64,000 nucleotides of DNA, from NCBI GenBank assembly GCA_002707025.1, contig PALG01000031.1, forward strand, positions 248,001 through 312,000. The letters are read 5' to 3'. Source of the stretch: Flavobacteriaceae bacterium. GTDB taxonomy: Bacteria; Bacteroidota; Bacteroidia; Flavobacteriales; Flavobacteriaceae. Position 1 is the stretch's first letter. Every line of letters starts with the position of its first letter. Positions 1 through 8,704 of the stretch are shown piece by piece. The translations under genes and the position numbers were made by a program. A model generated the notes under the pieces. That model was not told where the DNA came from and did not search any database. It was given only the letters and a program-made list of their open reading frames with translations.

Positions 1-747
1 TTAGGCTTAAAAAACATATCCATCCTGCTTCCACAGGAAGGCACCATCAAAAAACTGGTCACCTTTGTTCCTTCCAAAGAAGCTGAAAACTTGCGAAATG
101 CCCTATTTTCGGTAGGAGCGGGAGGTATCGGGAATTACGAAAATTGTAGTTTTAATGTAGTTGGTACAGGTACTTTTAAAGGGAATGAAGCTTCCAATCC
201 CGTGGTTGGTAAAAAAGGGGAAACCCACGAGGGAGCCGAAACCCAAATAGGCATTACCTTCAGCAAACATCTAGAGAAAAAAGTGCTTCAGGCACTTCAT
301 AAAAACCATCCTTACGAAGAAGTGGCCTATGAAATTACGACCTTGGAAAACGCCCATCAACATATTGGCATGGGAATGATTGGCGAGTTTGCTGAAGCGC
401 TTACGGAAGATGAATTTTTAAGCAAACTGAAAAATACGTTTCATACCGGGGTAATTCGTCACTCAGAAAGAATTGGAAAGTCAATTCAGAAAGTAGCGGT
501 TTTGGGCGGTAGTGGAAGTTTTGCCATTAGCGCCGCCAAGGCGCAAGGGGCGGATGCATTTGTAACAGCCGATTTGAAATACCATGACTTTTTTGCTGCA
601 GAAAAAGAGCTTCTTTTAGCAGATATAGGTCATTATGAGAGCGAACAGTACACAAAAGAGCTTTTAGTTGCACACCTTACCAAAAAAATTACTAATTTTG
701 CAGTCGTTTTATCGAAAGTAAACACCAATCCTATAAGCTATTACTAA
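1..747 (+). CDS. Nif3-like dinuclear metal centre protein (5' end outside window)
   Basis: The frame is open from base 1, so the N-terminal part of the gene lies outside the window; 248 codons are visible. The visible part begins with the inserted middle domain typical of the longer YqfO-type Nif3 proteins (KKLVTFVP, then an ALFSVGAGGIGNY motif followed by CSF). It continues into the C-terminal half of the metal-binding domain, with likely ligands in KYHDFF and IGHYESE. Family members form toroidal hexamers with two metal ions per subunit, and their cellular role is unsettled. The stop codon lies three bases before the next ATG, so the two genes look co-transcribed, as is common for this pair in Bacteroidota. 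A TTG at 91 is an internal leucine codon, not the start. Confidence 0.9.
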   Translation, partial: LGLKNISILLPQEGTIKKLVTFVPSKEAENLRNALFSVGAGGIGNYENCSFNVVGTGTFKGNEASNPVVGKKGETHEGAETQIGITFSKHLEKKVLQALHKNHPYEEVAYEITTLENAHQHIGMGMIGEFAEALTEDEFLSKLKNTFHTGVIRHSERIGKSIQKVAVLGGSGSFAISAAKAQGADAFVTADLKYHDFFAAEKELLLADIGHYESEQYTKELLVAHLTKKITNFAVVLSKVNTNPISYY

Positions 748-750
748 AAT

Positions 751-1533
751 ATGGCAAAGAAAACCGAAATCACCGTAGAAGAGAAGTTAAGAGCGCTATT
801 CGATTTACAATTAATCGATTCGCGTGTGGACGAAATTAGAAATGTACGTGGGGAGCTTCCTTTGGAGGTACAAGACCTTGAAGATGAGGTCGCCGGCTTA
901 AACACCCGTTTGGATAAATTGAATACCGATCTTGAAACCATTGAAGAAAATATCAAGGATCGCAAAAACCTGATCGAAGAAGCGAAAGCTTTAATTAAAA
1001 AATACACCTCGCAACAAGACAAAGTGCGTAACAACCGTGAGTACAATAGTTTGAGCAAGGAAATTGAATTCCAGGAGTTGGAAATTCAATTGGCTGAAAA
1101 ACACATCAAGGAATTCAAAGCCCAGATAGAACAAAAGAAGCAGGTCATTGAAGAAACCAAAGAACGTGTAGAAGAGCGTGAAAAACACTTGAAGCACAAG
1201 CAAGGGGAGTTGGATGAAATCCTTGCCGAAACCGAAAAGAAAGAAGAAGCTTTAATTAAAGAGTCTGAAAAGTACGAGAAAAATATTGAAGAGCGTTTGG
1301 TAAAAGCTTACAAGCGAATTCGAAGCAATGTAAAAAACGGACTTGCCGTAGTACCCGTTGAACGTGGTGCTTCAGGAGGATCTTTCTTTACCATCCCTCC
1401 ACAGGTACAAATGGAAATCGCTTCCCGAAAGAAAATCATTACCGATGAGCACAGTGGAAGAATTCTAGTGGACCCTGCCCTAGCTGAAGAAGAAAGGGAA
1501 AAGATGGACAAGCTTTTCAAAAAAGTGAAATAA
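751..1533 (+). CDS. Coiled-coil protein of the C4 zinc-ribbon family (COG1579-like), cysteines lost
   Basis: A 260-residue protein. Residues about 10-190 are a long charged coiled coil rich in E, K and Q. Residues about 200-240 match the C-terminal zinc-ribbon segment of COG1579 proteins (the IPPQ motif and GRILVDP). The family normally carries two CxxC pairs here. In this protein the four positions read S208, S211, D232 and S235, and I see no cysteine anywhere in the protein. It therefore cannot bind zinc in the usual way, although the surrounding fold residues are kept. It follows the Nif3-like gene by three bases and is followed by a strong terminator. The biochemical role of the family is poorly defined; a nucleic-acid-associated role has been suggested from the fold. 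Confidence 0.85.
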   Translation: MAKKTEITVEEKLRALFDLQLIDSRVDEIRNVRGELPLEVQDLEDEVAGLNTRLDKLNTDLETIEENIKDRKNLIEEAKALIKKYTSQQDKVRNNREYNSLSKEIEFQELEIQLAEKHIKEFKAQIEQKKQVIEETKERVEEREKHLKHKQGELDEILAETEKKEEALIKESEKYEKNIEERLVKAYKRIRSNVKNGLAVVPVERGASGGSFFTIPPQVQMEIASRKKIITDEHSGRILVDPALAEEEREKMDKLFKKVK

Positions 1534-1556
1534 TACGCTATTGTATAAATTATAAC

Positions 1557-1588
1557 AAAGCCTTCACAGTTTGTGAGGGCTTTTTTTA
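1557..1588 (+). terminator. Rho-independent terminator after the zinc-ribbon-like gene
   Basis: Stem GCCTTCAC (1560-1567) pairs with GTGAGGGC (1573-1580), with one G-U pair and a five-base loop. It is flanked by AAA/TTT and followed by a run of seven T. It ends the Nif3-like/zinc-ribbon transcript. Confidence 0.85.
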
Positions 1589-1626
1589 TTACTTTTTGTA
1601 AGGATTACCTATAAATTAGACTTACT

Positions 1627-1875
1627 ATGGCGAAAGATCACGGAAATAGCATTAAAAACGACGCGCAATACGAAGCACTCCGCGAACAAGGAATGTCTAA
1701 AGAAAAGGCAGCACGTATTGCTAATACTCCCAATAGCGGAAAGAAAGGTGGCAAAGCCCCAAAATATGAAGAACGAACAAAGGAAGAGCTATACCAACAA
1801 GCAAAAAAGGTAGACATTTCCGGACGTTCAAAAATGAATAAAAGAGAATTGATCAACGCGTTGAGAAATCATTAA
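1627..1875 (+). CDS. Small Rho-N-like / DUF7218-type protein
   Basis: An 82-residue, very basic, soluble protein. Residues 1-35 carry a KDHGNSIKND...YEALREQGMSKEKAARIAN segment typical of small Bacteroidota proteins now grouped as DUF7218. Residues 50-82 (EELYQQAKKVDISGRSKMNKRELINALR) form a SAP/Rho-N-like helix-extended-helix with the usual GRSKMNK-ELI core. That suggests nucleic acid binding, but no function is established. It lies nine bases before msrA, so the two may share a transcript. The ATG at 1627 is the only sensible start. Confidence 0.75.
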   Translation: MAKDHGNSIKNDAQYEALREQGMSKEKAARIANTPNSGKKGGKAPKYEERTKEELYQQAKKVDISGRSKMNKRELINALRNH

Positions 1876-1884
1876 AAATTCACC

Positions 1885-2562
1885 ATGAAAAAGTCATTTA
1901 TTGTACTCATCACTTTATTTGCGACAATGTTTATTGCATGCGGAAATGCAAATAAAAAAAACGAAACAGCGGAAGCAGTAGCACAAAAAGAACAAACCCC
2001 GGTAGAAGTGCCTTCACAAGAGGGTTACGAAAGGGCCTATTTTGCCAGTGGCTGTTTTTGGTGCGTAGAAGCAATTTACGAAAGCGTGAAAGGGGTAAAG
2101 GAATCCATTTCAGGCTATAGTGGCGGTCACACCGAGAATCCCACCTATGAAGAGAGCAATACGGGAAGAACCGGTCATGCAGAAGCGGTAGAAGTAATTT
2201 ACGATCCAAACATCATCTCTTTTAAGGAATTGGTGGAAGTGTACTTCGGGTCCCAAAATATTACCCAAATTAATGGACAAGGCCCAGATAATGGGAGTCA
2301 GTACCGAAGTATCATTTTTTATCAAAATGAAGCACAGAAAAAAATTATTGACACTAAAATTTCAGCTATTGAGAAAGAGCTTGGCGAAGGAAAAGTAGCC
2401 GCACAGGTATTGCCCTTTCAGAAGTTTTGGAAAGCGGAAGCTTATCATCAGGATTTTGAAAAGCTACATCCCGACCACCCTTACATTCAGAATGTATCCA
2501 TCCCCAGGTTGAAAAAATTTCAGAAAAAATATCCAGAATTACTGAAAGAAAACAGAAATTAA
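1885..2562 (+). CDS. msrA: Peptide-methionine (S)-S-oxide reductase MsrA, lipoprotein form
   Basis: MsrA reduces the S epimer of methionine sulfoxide in proteins and free methionine. The catalytic GCFWC motif is at residues 56-60, with Cys57 as the nucleophile; the later GHAEAVEV and NGQGPDNGSQYRS motifs and a YHQDF...HPY C-terminal region are also typical. Unlike cytosolic MsrA, it begins with a lipoprotein signal ending in a lipobox at Cys19 (MFIAC) and a low-complexity linker. It is therefore predicted to act in the periplasm or at the outer membrane, repairing exported proteins. The length of 225 residues fits an MsrA domain plus signal. No terminator was recognised before the convergent genes downstream. 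Confidence 0.95.
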   Translation: MKKSFIVLITLFATMFIACGNANKKNETAEAVAQKEQTPVEVPSQEGYERAYFASGCFWCVEAIYESVKGVKESISGYSGGHTENPTYEESNTGRTGHAEAVEVIYDPNIISFKELVEVYFGSQNITQINGQGPDNGSQYRSIIFYQNEAQKKIIDTKISAIEKELGEGKVAAQVLPFQKFWKAEAYHQDFEKLHPDHPYIQNVSIPRLKKFQKKYPELLKENRN

Positions 2563-2637
2563 ACTCACTAATTTATAAACCATCCCTAATTTAATAGGAG
2601 CCATCACATTTTAGACAAACTTCGTAACCGCTTTCAT

Positions 2638-2928
2638 TTATACATGATACCCCTTGGCCAATAGTCGTTGCCACTCGGGATGTTTTTTAAGGTAACCCGC
2701 TACAAACGGACAGAGTGGTGCTAACAGCAAACCTTCCCCTTCAATTTGCTGTAAAACCTCTTTAACCAAAGCACTTCCTATTCCCCTACCTCCTAAAGAT
2801 TCGGGTACTTCCGTATGGGTTAGGTAAATAGCATCCTTTGCCCGGATGTATTCTATAAAAGCTATCTTACCTTCTATAGGGGCTTCGAAACGCTTTTTTT
2901 CAGGGTTATCCAAAATTCGCAAGTCCAT
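2638..2928 (-). CDS. Small GNAT-family N-acetyltransferase
   Basis: A 96-residue protein of the short YjdJ-like GNAT group. It has the acetyl-CoA binding loop GGRGIGSALV at about residues 46-55 and an ending of the type PFVAGYLKKHPEW that is typical of this subgroup. The acceptor substrate is unknown. The start codon follows the stop of the upstream iron-sulfur gene with no spacer (TAG then ATG), so the two are translated from one message and probably coupled. Confidence 0.85.
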   Translation of the reverse strand: MDLRILDNPEKKRFEAPIEGKIAFIEYIRAKDAIYLTHTEVPESLGGRGIGSALVKEVLQQIEGEGLLLAPLCPFVAGYLKKHPEWQRLLAKGYHV

Positions 2929-3342
2929 CTAAGCATTTTTATGGGAGCCATCACAATACGGGAAATTGGCCGACTTGGCACATCGACAAAAAGAAGCACG
3001 ACGCTCACGAACTTCGGTAGTGCCGTCTGGATGGGTAATGGTACAATTCCCTATGATAATAGCAGGGCCTTTATCGATCAAATTTACTTGAATGTTTTCT
3101 GAATTTTCTTCTGAAGTATCCGCTATCTTCTGTTCAGTTTCATAGGTCAAAGCTCCACTAGGGCATCTTTTTACGGCATCTATAATAGCTTTTCCTGTAC
3201 TTCCTTCAGGTTGCACCCAAGGTTTTTCTTTTGGTTTGAAAACTTCAGGCAACGCTTTTACACAATTGGCCGAATGAATACAGAGCTGTGGTTTCCAAAC
3301 TACCGTAACCCCGTCATGAGTGTATTTTTTTATCGTATCCAT
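2929..3342 (-). CDS. (4Fe-4S)-binding protein with C-terminal CDGSH domain
   Basis: 137 residues from the ATG at 3342. A longer reading from 3375 exists but adds a poorly conserved stretch, so the shorter start is preferred. The N-terminal half is a divergent mono-cluster ferredoxin (Fer4_19 type) with Cys21, Cys27 and Cys60 (CPSGAL). The C-terminal half has a CxC and a YCDGSH motif as in mitoNEET-like CDGSH proteins, which bind a 2Fe-2S cluster through three Cys and one His. It is probably a small cytosolic redox or iron-sulfur handling protein. It is encoded directly before the GNAT gene. Confidence 0.88.
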   Translation of the reverse strand: MDTIKKYTHDGVTVVWKPQLCIHSANCVKALPEVFKPKEKPWVQPEGSTGKAIIDAVKRCPSGALTYETEQKIADTSEENSENIQVNLIDKGPAIIIGNCTITHPDGTTEVRERRASFCRCAKSANFPYCDGSHKNA

Positions 3343-3483
3343 TCTATAAAAATAACAAAAGTGGCGCAATTTCAATACGCTCTTTCAAATTTTCAAAAAC
3401 GATATAAAGACAGGTTGTTTTTTATAGAGTTGAAATTATGAAACCCTTTTTACTTTCCGTATTTTTACGGAAAACATATTCCT

Positions 3484-4170
3484 ATGCGAAGCATTGCATT
3501 TTTCCCATTGCTACTGTTCATTTTGGTAGGTTGTAAGGAAATCACCAAAGAAACTACCGAAAAACCCTCACAAGAGGTTGCCGAAAAAACCCGAACCACT
3601 CCCGAAGCCATTGCTCACCACTACGGATTGGAGTATTGGGATCAAGTAAATAGTATCGCTTTTACCTTTAACGTAGATCGCGGTGAAAACCATTATGAGC
3701 GTTCTTATACATGGGAGCCCAAAACGGGAAAAGTTACTTATAAAACAGCTACCGACACACTTACTTATAACCACAAAAATCCTAAAGACAGTCTTGAAAT
3801 AAAAGCAGACCAAGCCTTTATAAACGATAAATACTGGTTACTGGCTCCTTTTCAATTGGTTTGGGATGAAGGAATTAGTTATACTGAAGAAGACAAAGCA
3901 ACAGCACCTATTTCCAAGGAACTTTTACACAAATTAACGATAAGGTACGGTGACGAAGGAGGCTACACCCCTGGGGATGCCTATGACTTTTACTATAACG
4001 ACGACTTTCTAATTAAAGAATGGACCTTCCGTAAAGGCAATCAAGAAGACCCCTCGCTAGCAACTACCTGGATGGAAAACAAAGATTTTAATGATATCAA
4101 ACTAGCAACCAAACACCAAGACAGTACTGGAAACTTTCAGTTGTATTTTACCAACCTTCACATTGAATAA
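3484..4170 (+). CDS. DUF6503-like lipoprotein
   Basis: 228 residues. The signal peptide ends in a lipobox at Cys17 (LVGC), followed by a Lys/Glu/Thr-rich linker. The rest looks like a secreted beta-rich domain: YWDQVNSIAFTFNV early, then YTWEPKTGKV and a late YFTNLHIE, resembling the DUF6503 lipoproteins of Flavobacteriaceae. Function is unknown. The stop codon is one base before the kynU ATG, so it heads, or at least shares, the kynurenine operon transcript. Whether it has any role in that pathway is not shown by the sequence. Confidence 0.7.
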   Translation: MRSIAFFPLLLFILVGCKEITKETTEKPSQEVAEKTRTTPEAIAHHYGLEYWDQVNSIAFTFNVDRGENHYERSYTWEPKTGKVTYKTATDTLTYNHKNPKDSLEIKADQAFINDKYWLLAPFQLVWDEGISYTEEDKATAPISKELLHKLTIRYGDEGGYTPGDAYDFYYNDDFLIKEWTFRKGNQEDPSLATTWMENKDFNDIKLATKHQDSTGNFQLYFTNLHIE

Positions 4171-4171
4171 G

Positions 4172-5431
4172 ATGTACCAAAACTCATTGGAATACGCCCA
4201 AAAGTGCGATGCTCAGGACCCATTAAAAAAGTTTAGGGATGCGTTTCATTTTCCAAAGGATTCCTTCGGAAATCCACAAATATACCTCTGCGGGAATTCG
4301 TTAGGCCTACAACCTAAAAAAACCGCCACCTACCTTCAAGAAGAACTGAAAGATTGGGCCGAACTAGGCGTAGAAGGGCACACGGAAGCAAAACACCCAT
4401 GGATGCCCTACCATGAGTTCTTAACACAAAGCATGGCAAATATCGTAGGAGCCAAACCGGAAGAGGTTGTCATTATGAATGGACTCACCGCCAATTTGCA
4501 CTTCATGATGGTTTCGTTTTACCAACCTACCCCAAAACGTTACAAAATCATTATTGAAAAAGATGCCTTTCCCAGTGATAAATATGCCGTGGAGAGTCAG
4601 TTAAAATTTCACGGATTTGATCCTAAGGAAGGATTACTACTTTGGGAACCACCCCAAGGGGAAGAGCTCTGCCGACTGGAAGACTTGGAGCAACTACTGG
4701 AAAAACATCAGGATGAAGTAGCGCTTCTCATGATTGGGAACACCAATTATTATACAGGACAATGGTACCCTATCAAAGAAATCACTCAATTAGGTCATCA
4801 ACACGGTTGTAAAGTAGGGTTTGATCTAGCCCATGGGGTTGGAAACATCCTACCGAAGCTGCATGAAAACGGACCCGATTTTGCCGTTTGGTGTACCTAC
4901 AAATACCTCAACAGCGGCCCAGGAAGTTTGGGCGGGGTTTTTGTCCATGAACGACATGCACAAAACAAAGACCTGAACCGTTTTGCAGGATGGTGGGGAC
5001 ACAACAAAAGCACTCGGTTCAATATGCGTCAGGAATTTGACGTAATTCCCGGAGCCGAGGGATGGCAATTAAGCAACCCCCCTATTCTTTCCATGGCGGC
5101 CATTAGGGCGTCTTTGGATTTATTTGAAGAAGCTGGAATGGAGAATCTTCGGAAAAAGTCGCTTCAACTTACGGGATATTTGGAATTTTTACTGAACGAA
5201 TTACAGGATGATCGAATTGAAGTGATTACCCCCAAAAATCCTGAAGCCCGGGGTTGCCAATTATCCATACAGGTAAAGAATGCCGATAAAAACTTACACC
5301 AAAAATTAACGGAAGCGGGAGTGATTAGTGACTGGCGCGAACCCGACGTTATTCGGGTAGCCCCTGCCCCACTCTATAATAGCTTTGAGGATGTTTTTGA
5401 ATTTGTCGAACGATTGAAAAAAACACTGTAA
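4172..5431 (+). CDS. kynU: Kynureninase
   Basis: This PLP enzyme cleaves 3-hydroxykynurenine to 3-hydroxyanthranilate and alanine, or kynurenine to anthranilate. It has 419 residues, the normal length. Recognisable motifs are YLCGNSLGLQP near the N-terminus, the DLAHGVGN PLP-phosphate/aspartate region and the WCTYKYLNSGPG segment containing the Schiff-base lysine. The ATG at 4172 is chosen over an upstream in-frame TTG at 4163 that would overlap the preceding gene. The stop overlaps the kmo start (TAATG), showing translational coupling within the kynurenine cluster. Confidence 0.96.
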   Translation: MYQNSLEYAQKCDAQDPLKKFRDAFHFPKDSFGNPQIYLCGNSLGLQPKKTATYLQEELKDWAELGVEGHTEAKHPWMPYHEFLTQSMANIVGAKPEEVVIMNGLTANLHFMMVSFYQPTPKRYKIIIEKDAFPSDKYAVESQLKFHGFDPKEGLLLWEPPQGEELCRLEDLEQLLEKHQDEVALLMIGNTNYYTGQWYPIKEITQLGHQHGCKVGFDLAHGVGNILPKLHENGPDFAVWCTYKYLNSGPGSLGGVFVHERHAQNKDLNRFAGWWGHNKSTRFNMRQEFDVIPGAEGWQLSNPPILSMAAIRASLDLFEEAGMENLRKKSLQLTGYLEFLLNELQDDRIEVITPKNPEARGCQLSIQVKNADKNLHQKLTEAGVISDWREPDVIRVAPAPLYNSFEDVFEFVERLKKTL

Positions 5432-6828
5432 TGCAAACAAAAGAGCATATTCTAATTGTAGGAGCCGGACTTTGCGGAAGCTTATTGGCACTTCGCTTAG
5501 CGCAAAGAGGCTACCAAATTACCCTCACCGAAAAACGCCCCGACCTCCGGAAGGTGACGCAAGATGCAGGGCGTTCCATTAATTTAGCGTTGAGCGATCG
5601 AGGACTTAAAGGGCTTCGATTGGCAGGTTTGGAGGAAAAAGCCTTGGAGCTTTGTATTCCTATGAATGGCCGTATGATTCACCCAGAAAATGGCGACCCT
5701 TTTTTGAGTCCGTATAGCGGGCGTGAAGGCGAATACATTAATTCCATCTCCCGCCCTGGATTGAACATGCTATTGTTGGATGCCTTGGATGAAATGCCTA
5801 ATGTGACGACCCTTTTCAACTTAGGGTGCAGAAAAATAGATTTGGAAAACGCCACAGGACATTTCAAAAACCATACGACCCAAGAAACGGAAACCATAAC
5901 CGCAGACATCGTGATGGGAACCGACGGAGCGGGTTCAGCGGTTCGAAAGAGCATGTTCGAACATAAAAAATTTCGCTTCAGCTTTTCGCAACAATGGCTT
6001 AGTCATGGCTATAAGGAATTAGAGATTCGACCTACCAAAGAAGGCGAATACAAAACCTTCAAAAACGCCTTACACATATGGCCCCGCGGAAAAGATATGC
6101 TCATCGCACTTCCCAATCTCGACGGAAGTTTCACCGTAACGCTATTTCTTCCTTACGACCATAGCGATTACAGCTTTGAAAACCTGAACACTCCAGAAAG
6201 CGTAACCGAATACTTTCAGAAAGAATTTCCAGACGCTCTGGAATTGATGCCCGATTTAGCCGAACAATACTTTGAAAATCCTATGGGAACCCTGGGTACT
6301 ATTAAATGTTCGCCGTGGCATTGCTACGGAAAAAACCTTATTTTAGGGGATGCCGCTCATGCCATTGTTCCTTTTTACGGACAGGGAATGAATGCTTCCT
6401 TTGAAGATGTCGTGGTTTTTGATGAAGTATTGGAACAATATGAAGGCGACTGGGAACGGGTGTTTTATGAATATGAAAAAGCCCGTAAAAAAGACACCGA
6501 TGCCATAGCCGATTTGGCCGTGGATAACTTCCATGAAATGAAAGAACACACTGCAAGTGCCTTGTTTCAGCAGAAAAGAAAATTGGAAATTGCTTTTGAA
6601 ACCCAATTACCGGAAGCCTATTCCAGTAAATATTCTTTGGTGACCTTTAACGAAGACATCCCCTATTCCGAAGCCATGCAACGGGGAAGGGCGCAAGATA
6701 AAGCCATCCTCAACCTATTGGACGATGGCCAACTTACGGAAGCCATGACCTTAGAGGAAAAACTAGCCTTAGTAATTAAAGAAACCAACGACATCCTACA
6801 CGACGATGCCGTAGCTAAAAACGTATAA
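5431..6828 (+). CDS. kmo: Kynurenine 3-monooxygenase
   Basis: This FAD-dependent aromatic hydroxylase makes 3-hydroxykynurenine from kynurenine, NADPH and O2. Its 465 residues include the N-terminal Rossmann motif GAGLCGSLLA, a conserved RSINLALSDRG substrate/FAD segment, and the GDAAHAIVPFYGQGMNASFED motif of the second FAD site near residues 310-330. The C-terminal region is relatively hydrophilic; I see no obvious membrane anchor of the kind eukaryotic enzymes have. It overlaps kynU by one base and is three bases from the next gene. Confidence 0.96.
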   Translation: MQTKEHILIVGAGLCGSLLALRLAQRGYQITLTEKRPDLRKVTQDAGRSINLALSDRGLKGLRLAGLEEKALELCIPMNGRMIHPENGDPFLSPYSGREGEYINSISRPGLNMLLLDALDEMPNVTTLFNLGCRKIDLENATGHFKNHTTQETETITADIVMGTDGAGSAVRKSMFEHKKFRFSFSQQWLSHGYKELEIRPTKEGEYKTFKNALHIWPRGKDMLIALPNLDGSFTVTLFLPYDHSDYSFENLNTPESVTEYFQKEFPDALELMPDLAEQYFENPMGTLGTIKCSPWHCYGKNLILGDAAHAIVPFYGQGMNASFEDVVVFDEVLEQYEGDWERVFYEYEKARKKDTDAIADLAVDNFHEMKEHTASALFQQKRKLEIAFETQLPEAYSSKYSLVTFNEDIPYSEAMQRGRAQDKAILNLLDDGQLTEAMTLEEKLALVIKETNDILHDDAVAKNV

Positions 6829-6831
6829 GTG

Positions 6832-7254
6832 ATGAGCAATAAAAGTAGACTCGTAGAAGGAAAAGCCAATCCGCGTGGCGCCTATCCGCATGTGAAGCGT
6901 GCAGGGGATTATTTATTTGTAAGCGGCACGAGTTCCAGGCTGCCCGATAATACCTTTGCGGGTGTTTACCAAGTAGACGAAATGGGCAGTATGCGATTGG
7001 ATATTAAAGAACAAACCCGGGCGGTCCTGGAAAATATAAAAGATTATCTTGCTACCGAAGATGCCAGCTTAGCCGATGTTGTGGATGTGACTACCTTTTT
7101 GGTGAACATTAATGACTTTGCCGGTTATAACGAAGTGTACGGTGAGTTTTTTGATAAGGAAACGGGACCTGCGCGAACTACGGTAGCGGTGCACCAATTA
7201 CCGCACCCTCACTTGTTAGTGGAAATTAAAGCCATGGCCTACAAACCTTTATAG
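6832..7254 (+). CDS. RidA-family protein, probable 2-aminomuconate deaminase
   Basis: A 140-residue RidA/YjgF superfamily protein with the signature [20 protein letters not shown] near the C-terminus, including the conserved Arg and Glu of active members. The start [23 protein letters not shown] matches the subgroup found in kynurenine and nitrobenzoate clusters, where it hydrolyses 2-aminomuconate to 4-oxalocrotonate and ammonia. That specific role is inferred from position between kmo and the aldehyde dehydrogenase. A GTG at 6829 is an alternative start; the ATG at 6832 is preferred. Confidence 0.85.
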   Translation: MSNKSRLVEGKANPRGAYPHVKRAGDYLFVSGTSSRLPDNTFAGVYQVDEMGSMRLDIKEQTRAVLENIKDYLATEDASLADVVDVTTFLVNINDFAGYNEVYGEFFDKETGPARTTVAVHQLPHPHLLVEIKAMAYKPL

Positions 7255-7255
7255 C

Positions 7256-8698
7256 ATGTCCAAAATCCTGAATTACATCAATGGTGAATTCACGCCTCCT
7301 TTAAAAAATGAATGGATAGACAACGTCAATCCCAGTGAAGGAAGGGTCTACGGGCAAATTGCCAATAGCACCGTTGAAGATATTGAAAAAGCGTATCAAG
7401 CCGCTAAGGCTGCCTTCTCATCTTGGAGTGCTACAACTATCGAAGAGCGCAGCCGCATCTTACTCAAAATAGCAGATTTAATTGAAGCGCATTTAGACCG
7501 TCTGGCTGAAGCGGAGTCTATGGATAACGGAAAACCCTTAAGTTTAGCCAAAAGTGTGGATATTCCGCGTGCTTCGGCCAATTTTCGGTTTTTTGGCAAT
7601 GCCATTACCCAATTTTCGAGTGATGCCCATGAAAGTGTAGGACTCAATACCCTAAATTTCACCTTACGGCAACCCATTGGGGTCGTAGGATGCATTTCCC
7701 CTTGGAACCTTCCGTTGTACCTATTTTCTTGGAAAGTAGCACCCGCGATTGCCGCAGGAAATACGGTGGTCGCCAAGCCTAGCGAGGTGACTCCCATGAC
7801 TGCCTTTTTATTGGGTGAAATTTTAACCGAAGCAGGGTTACCAAAAGGTGTACTCAATATAGTGCACGGAACAGGACCTTCTGCGGGACAAGCCATTATA
7901 GAGCATCCAAACATCAAGGCAATTTCTTTTACGGGAGGTACCCAGACGGGAGAACATATTGCTCGAACCGCAGCTCCTATGTTTAAAAAGCTTTCTCTGG
8001 AGTTGGGCGGCAAAAACCCCAACATCATCTTTGCGGATTGTAACTATGCCCAAATGCTGAAAACCACTGTACGTTCCTCTTTTGCCAATCAAGGGCAAAT
8101 ATGTCTCTGCGGAAGTCGGATTTTTGTGGAAAAACCCCTGTATGCTAAGTTTAAAACAGATTTTATTGCAGAAGTACAAAAACTGAAGGTAGGCCATCCC
8201 ATGGAGGAAGTGAACCTAGGGGCCGTGGTCTCGGAAGCGCATCGCGATAAGATTGAAAGTTATATCCAATTGGCCCAAGAAGAAGGCGGAACCATTCTCA
8301 CGGGTGGGAAGCGAGTAACGGTGAAAGGTTATGAAAATGGATACTACCTAGAACCTACGGTGATTGAAGTGCCCGATGCACAGTGCAGGGTAAACCAAGA
8401 AGAGATTTTTGGCCCGGTAGTGACCCTCATGCCTTTTGAAACGGAAGAAGAAGTTATGGCCTATGCCAATGGAGTGAAATATGGACTTTCCGCTACCTTG
8501 TGGACCAGTAACCTTGACCGTACCCTCCGTCTATCGAAACAGTTGGAAACGGGTATTGTTTGGGTAAATACTTGGCTGAACCGTGATTTGCGCACCCCTT
8601 TTGGAGGCGTTAAAGCCAGTGGTGTAGGTCGGGAAGGCGGATTTGAAGCGCTTCGGTTTTTTACGGAAGCAAAGAATGTATGTATAAAATATGAGTAA
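7256..8698 (+). CDS. 2-Aminomuconic semialdehyde dehydrogenase-like ALDH
   Basis: A 480-residue NAD(P)+-dependent aldehyde dehydrogenase. It shows the cofactor region ISPWNLPLYLF, the KPSEVTP segment, the catalytic Glu in LELGGKNPN and the catalytic Cys in ANQGQICLCGSR. In this cluster it should oxidise 2-aminomuconate 6-semialdehyde (the ACMSD product) to 2-aminomuconate, the substrate of the preceding RidA-like protein. The substrate is inferred from context, since ALDH subfamilies are hard to separate by eye. It starts one base after the RidA stop. Confidence 0.9.
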   Translation: MSKILNYINGEFTPPLKNEWIDNVNPSEGRVYGQIANSTVEDIEKAYQAAKAAFSSWSATTIEERSRILLKIADLIEAHLDRLAEAESMDNGKPLSLAKSVDIPRASANFRFFGNAITQFSSDAHESVGLNTLNFTLRQPIGVVGCISPWNLPLYLFSWKVAPAIAAGNTVVAKPSEVTPMTAFLLGEILTEAGLPKGVLNIVHGTGPSAGQAIIEHPNIKAISFTGGTQTGEHIARTAAPMFKKLSLELGGKNPNIIFADCNYAQMLKTTVRSSFANQGQICLCGSRIFVEKPLYAKFKTDFIAEVQKLKVGHPMEEVNLGAVVSEAHRDKIESYIQLAQEEGGTILTGGKRVTVKGYENGYYLEPTVIEVPDAQCRVNQEEIFGPVVTLMPFETEEEVMAYANGVKYGLSATLWTSNLDRTLRLSKQLETGIVWVNTWLNRDLRTPFGGVKASGVGREGGFEALRFFTEAKNVCIKYE

Positions 8699-8704
8699 AA
8701 GCTT

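Noticed and set aside
7396-8028. 210-codon open frame on the minus strand inside the aldehyde dehydrogenase gene
   Set aside because: It is antisense to a clear ALDH with intact catalytic motifs, has no family resemblance and no promoter; a shadow frame.
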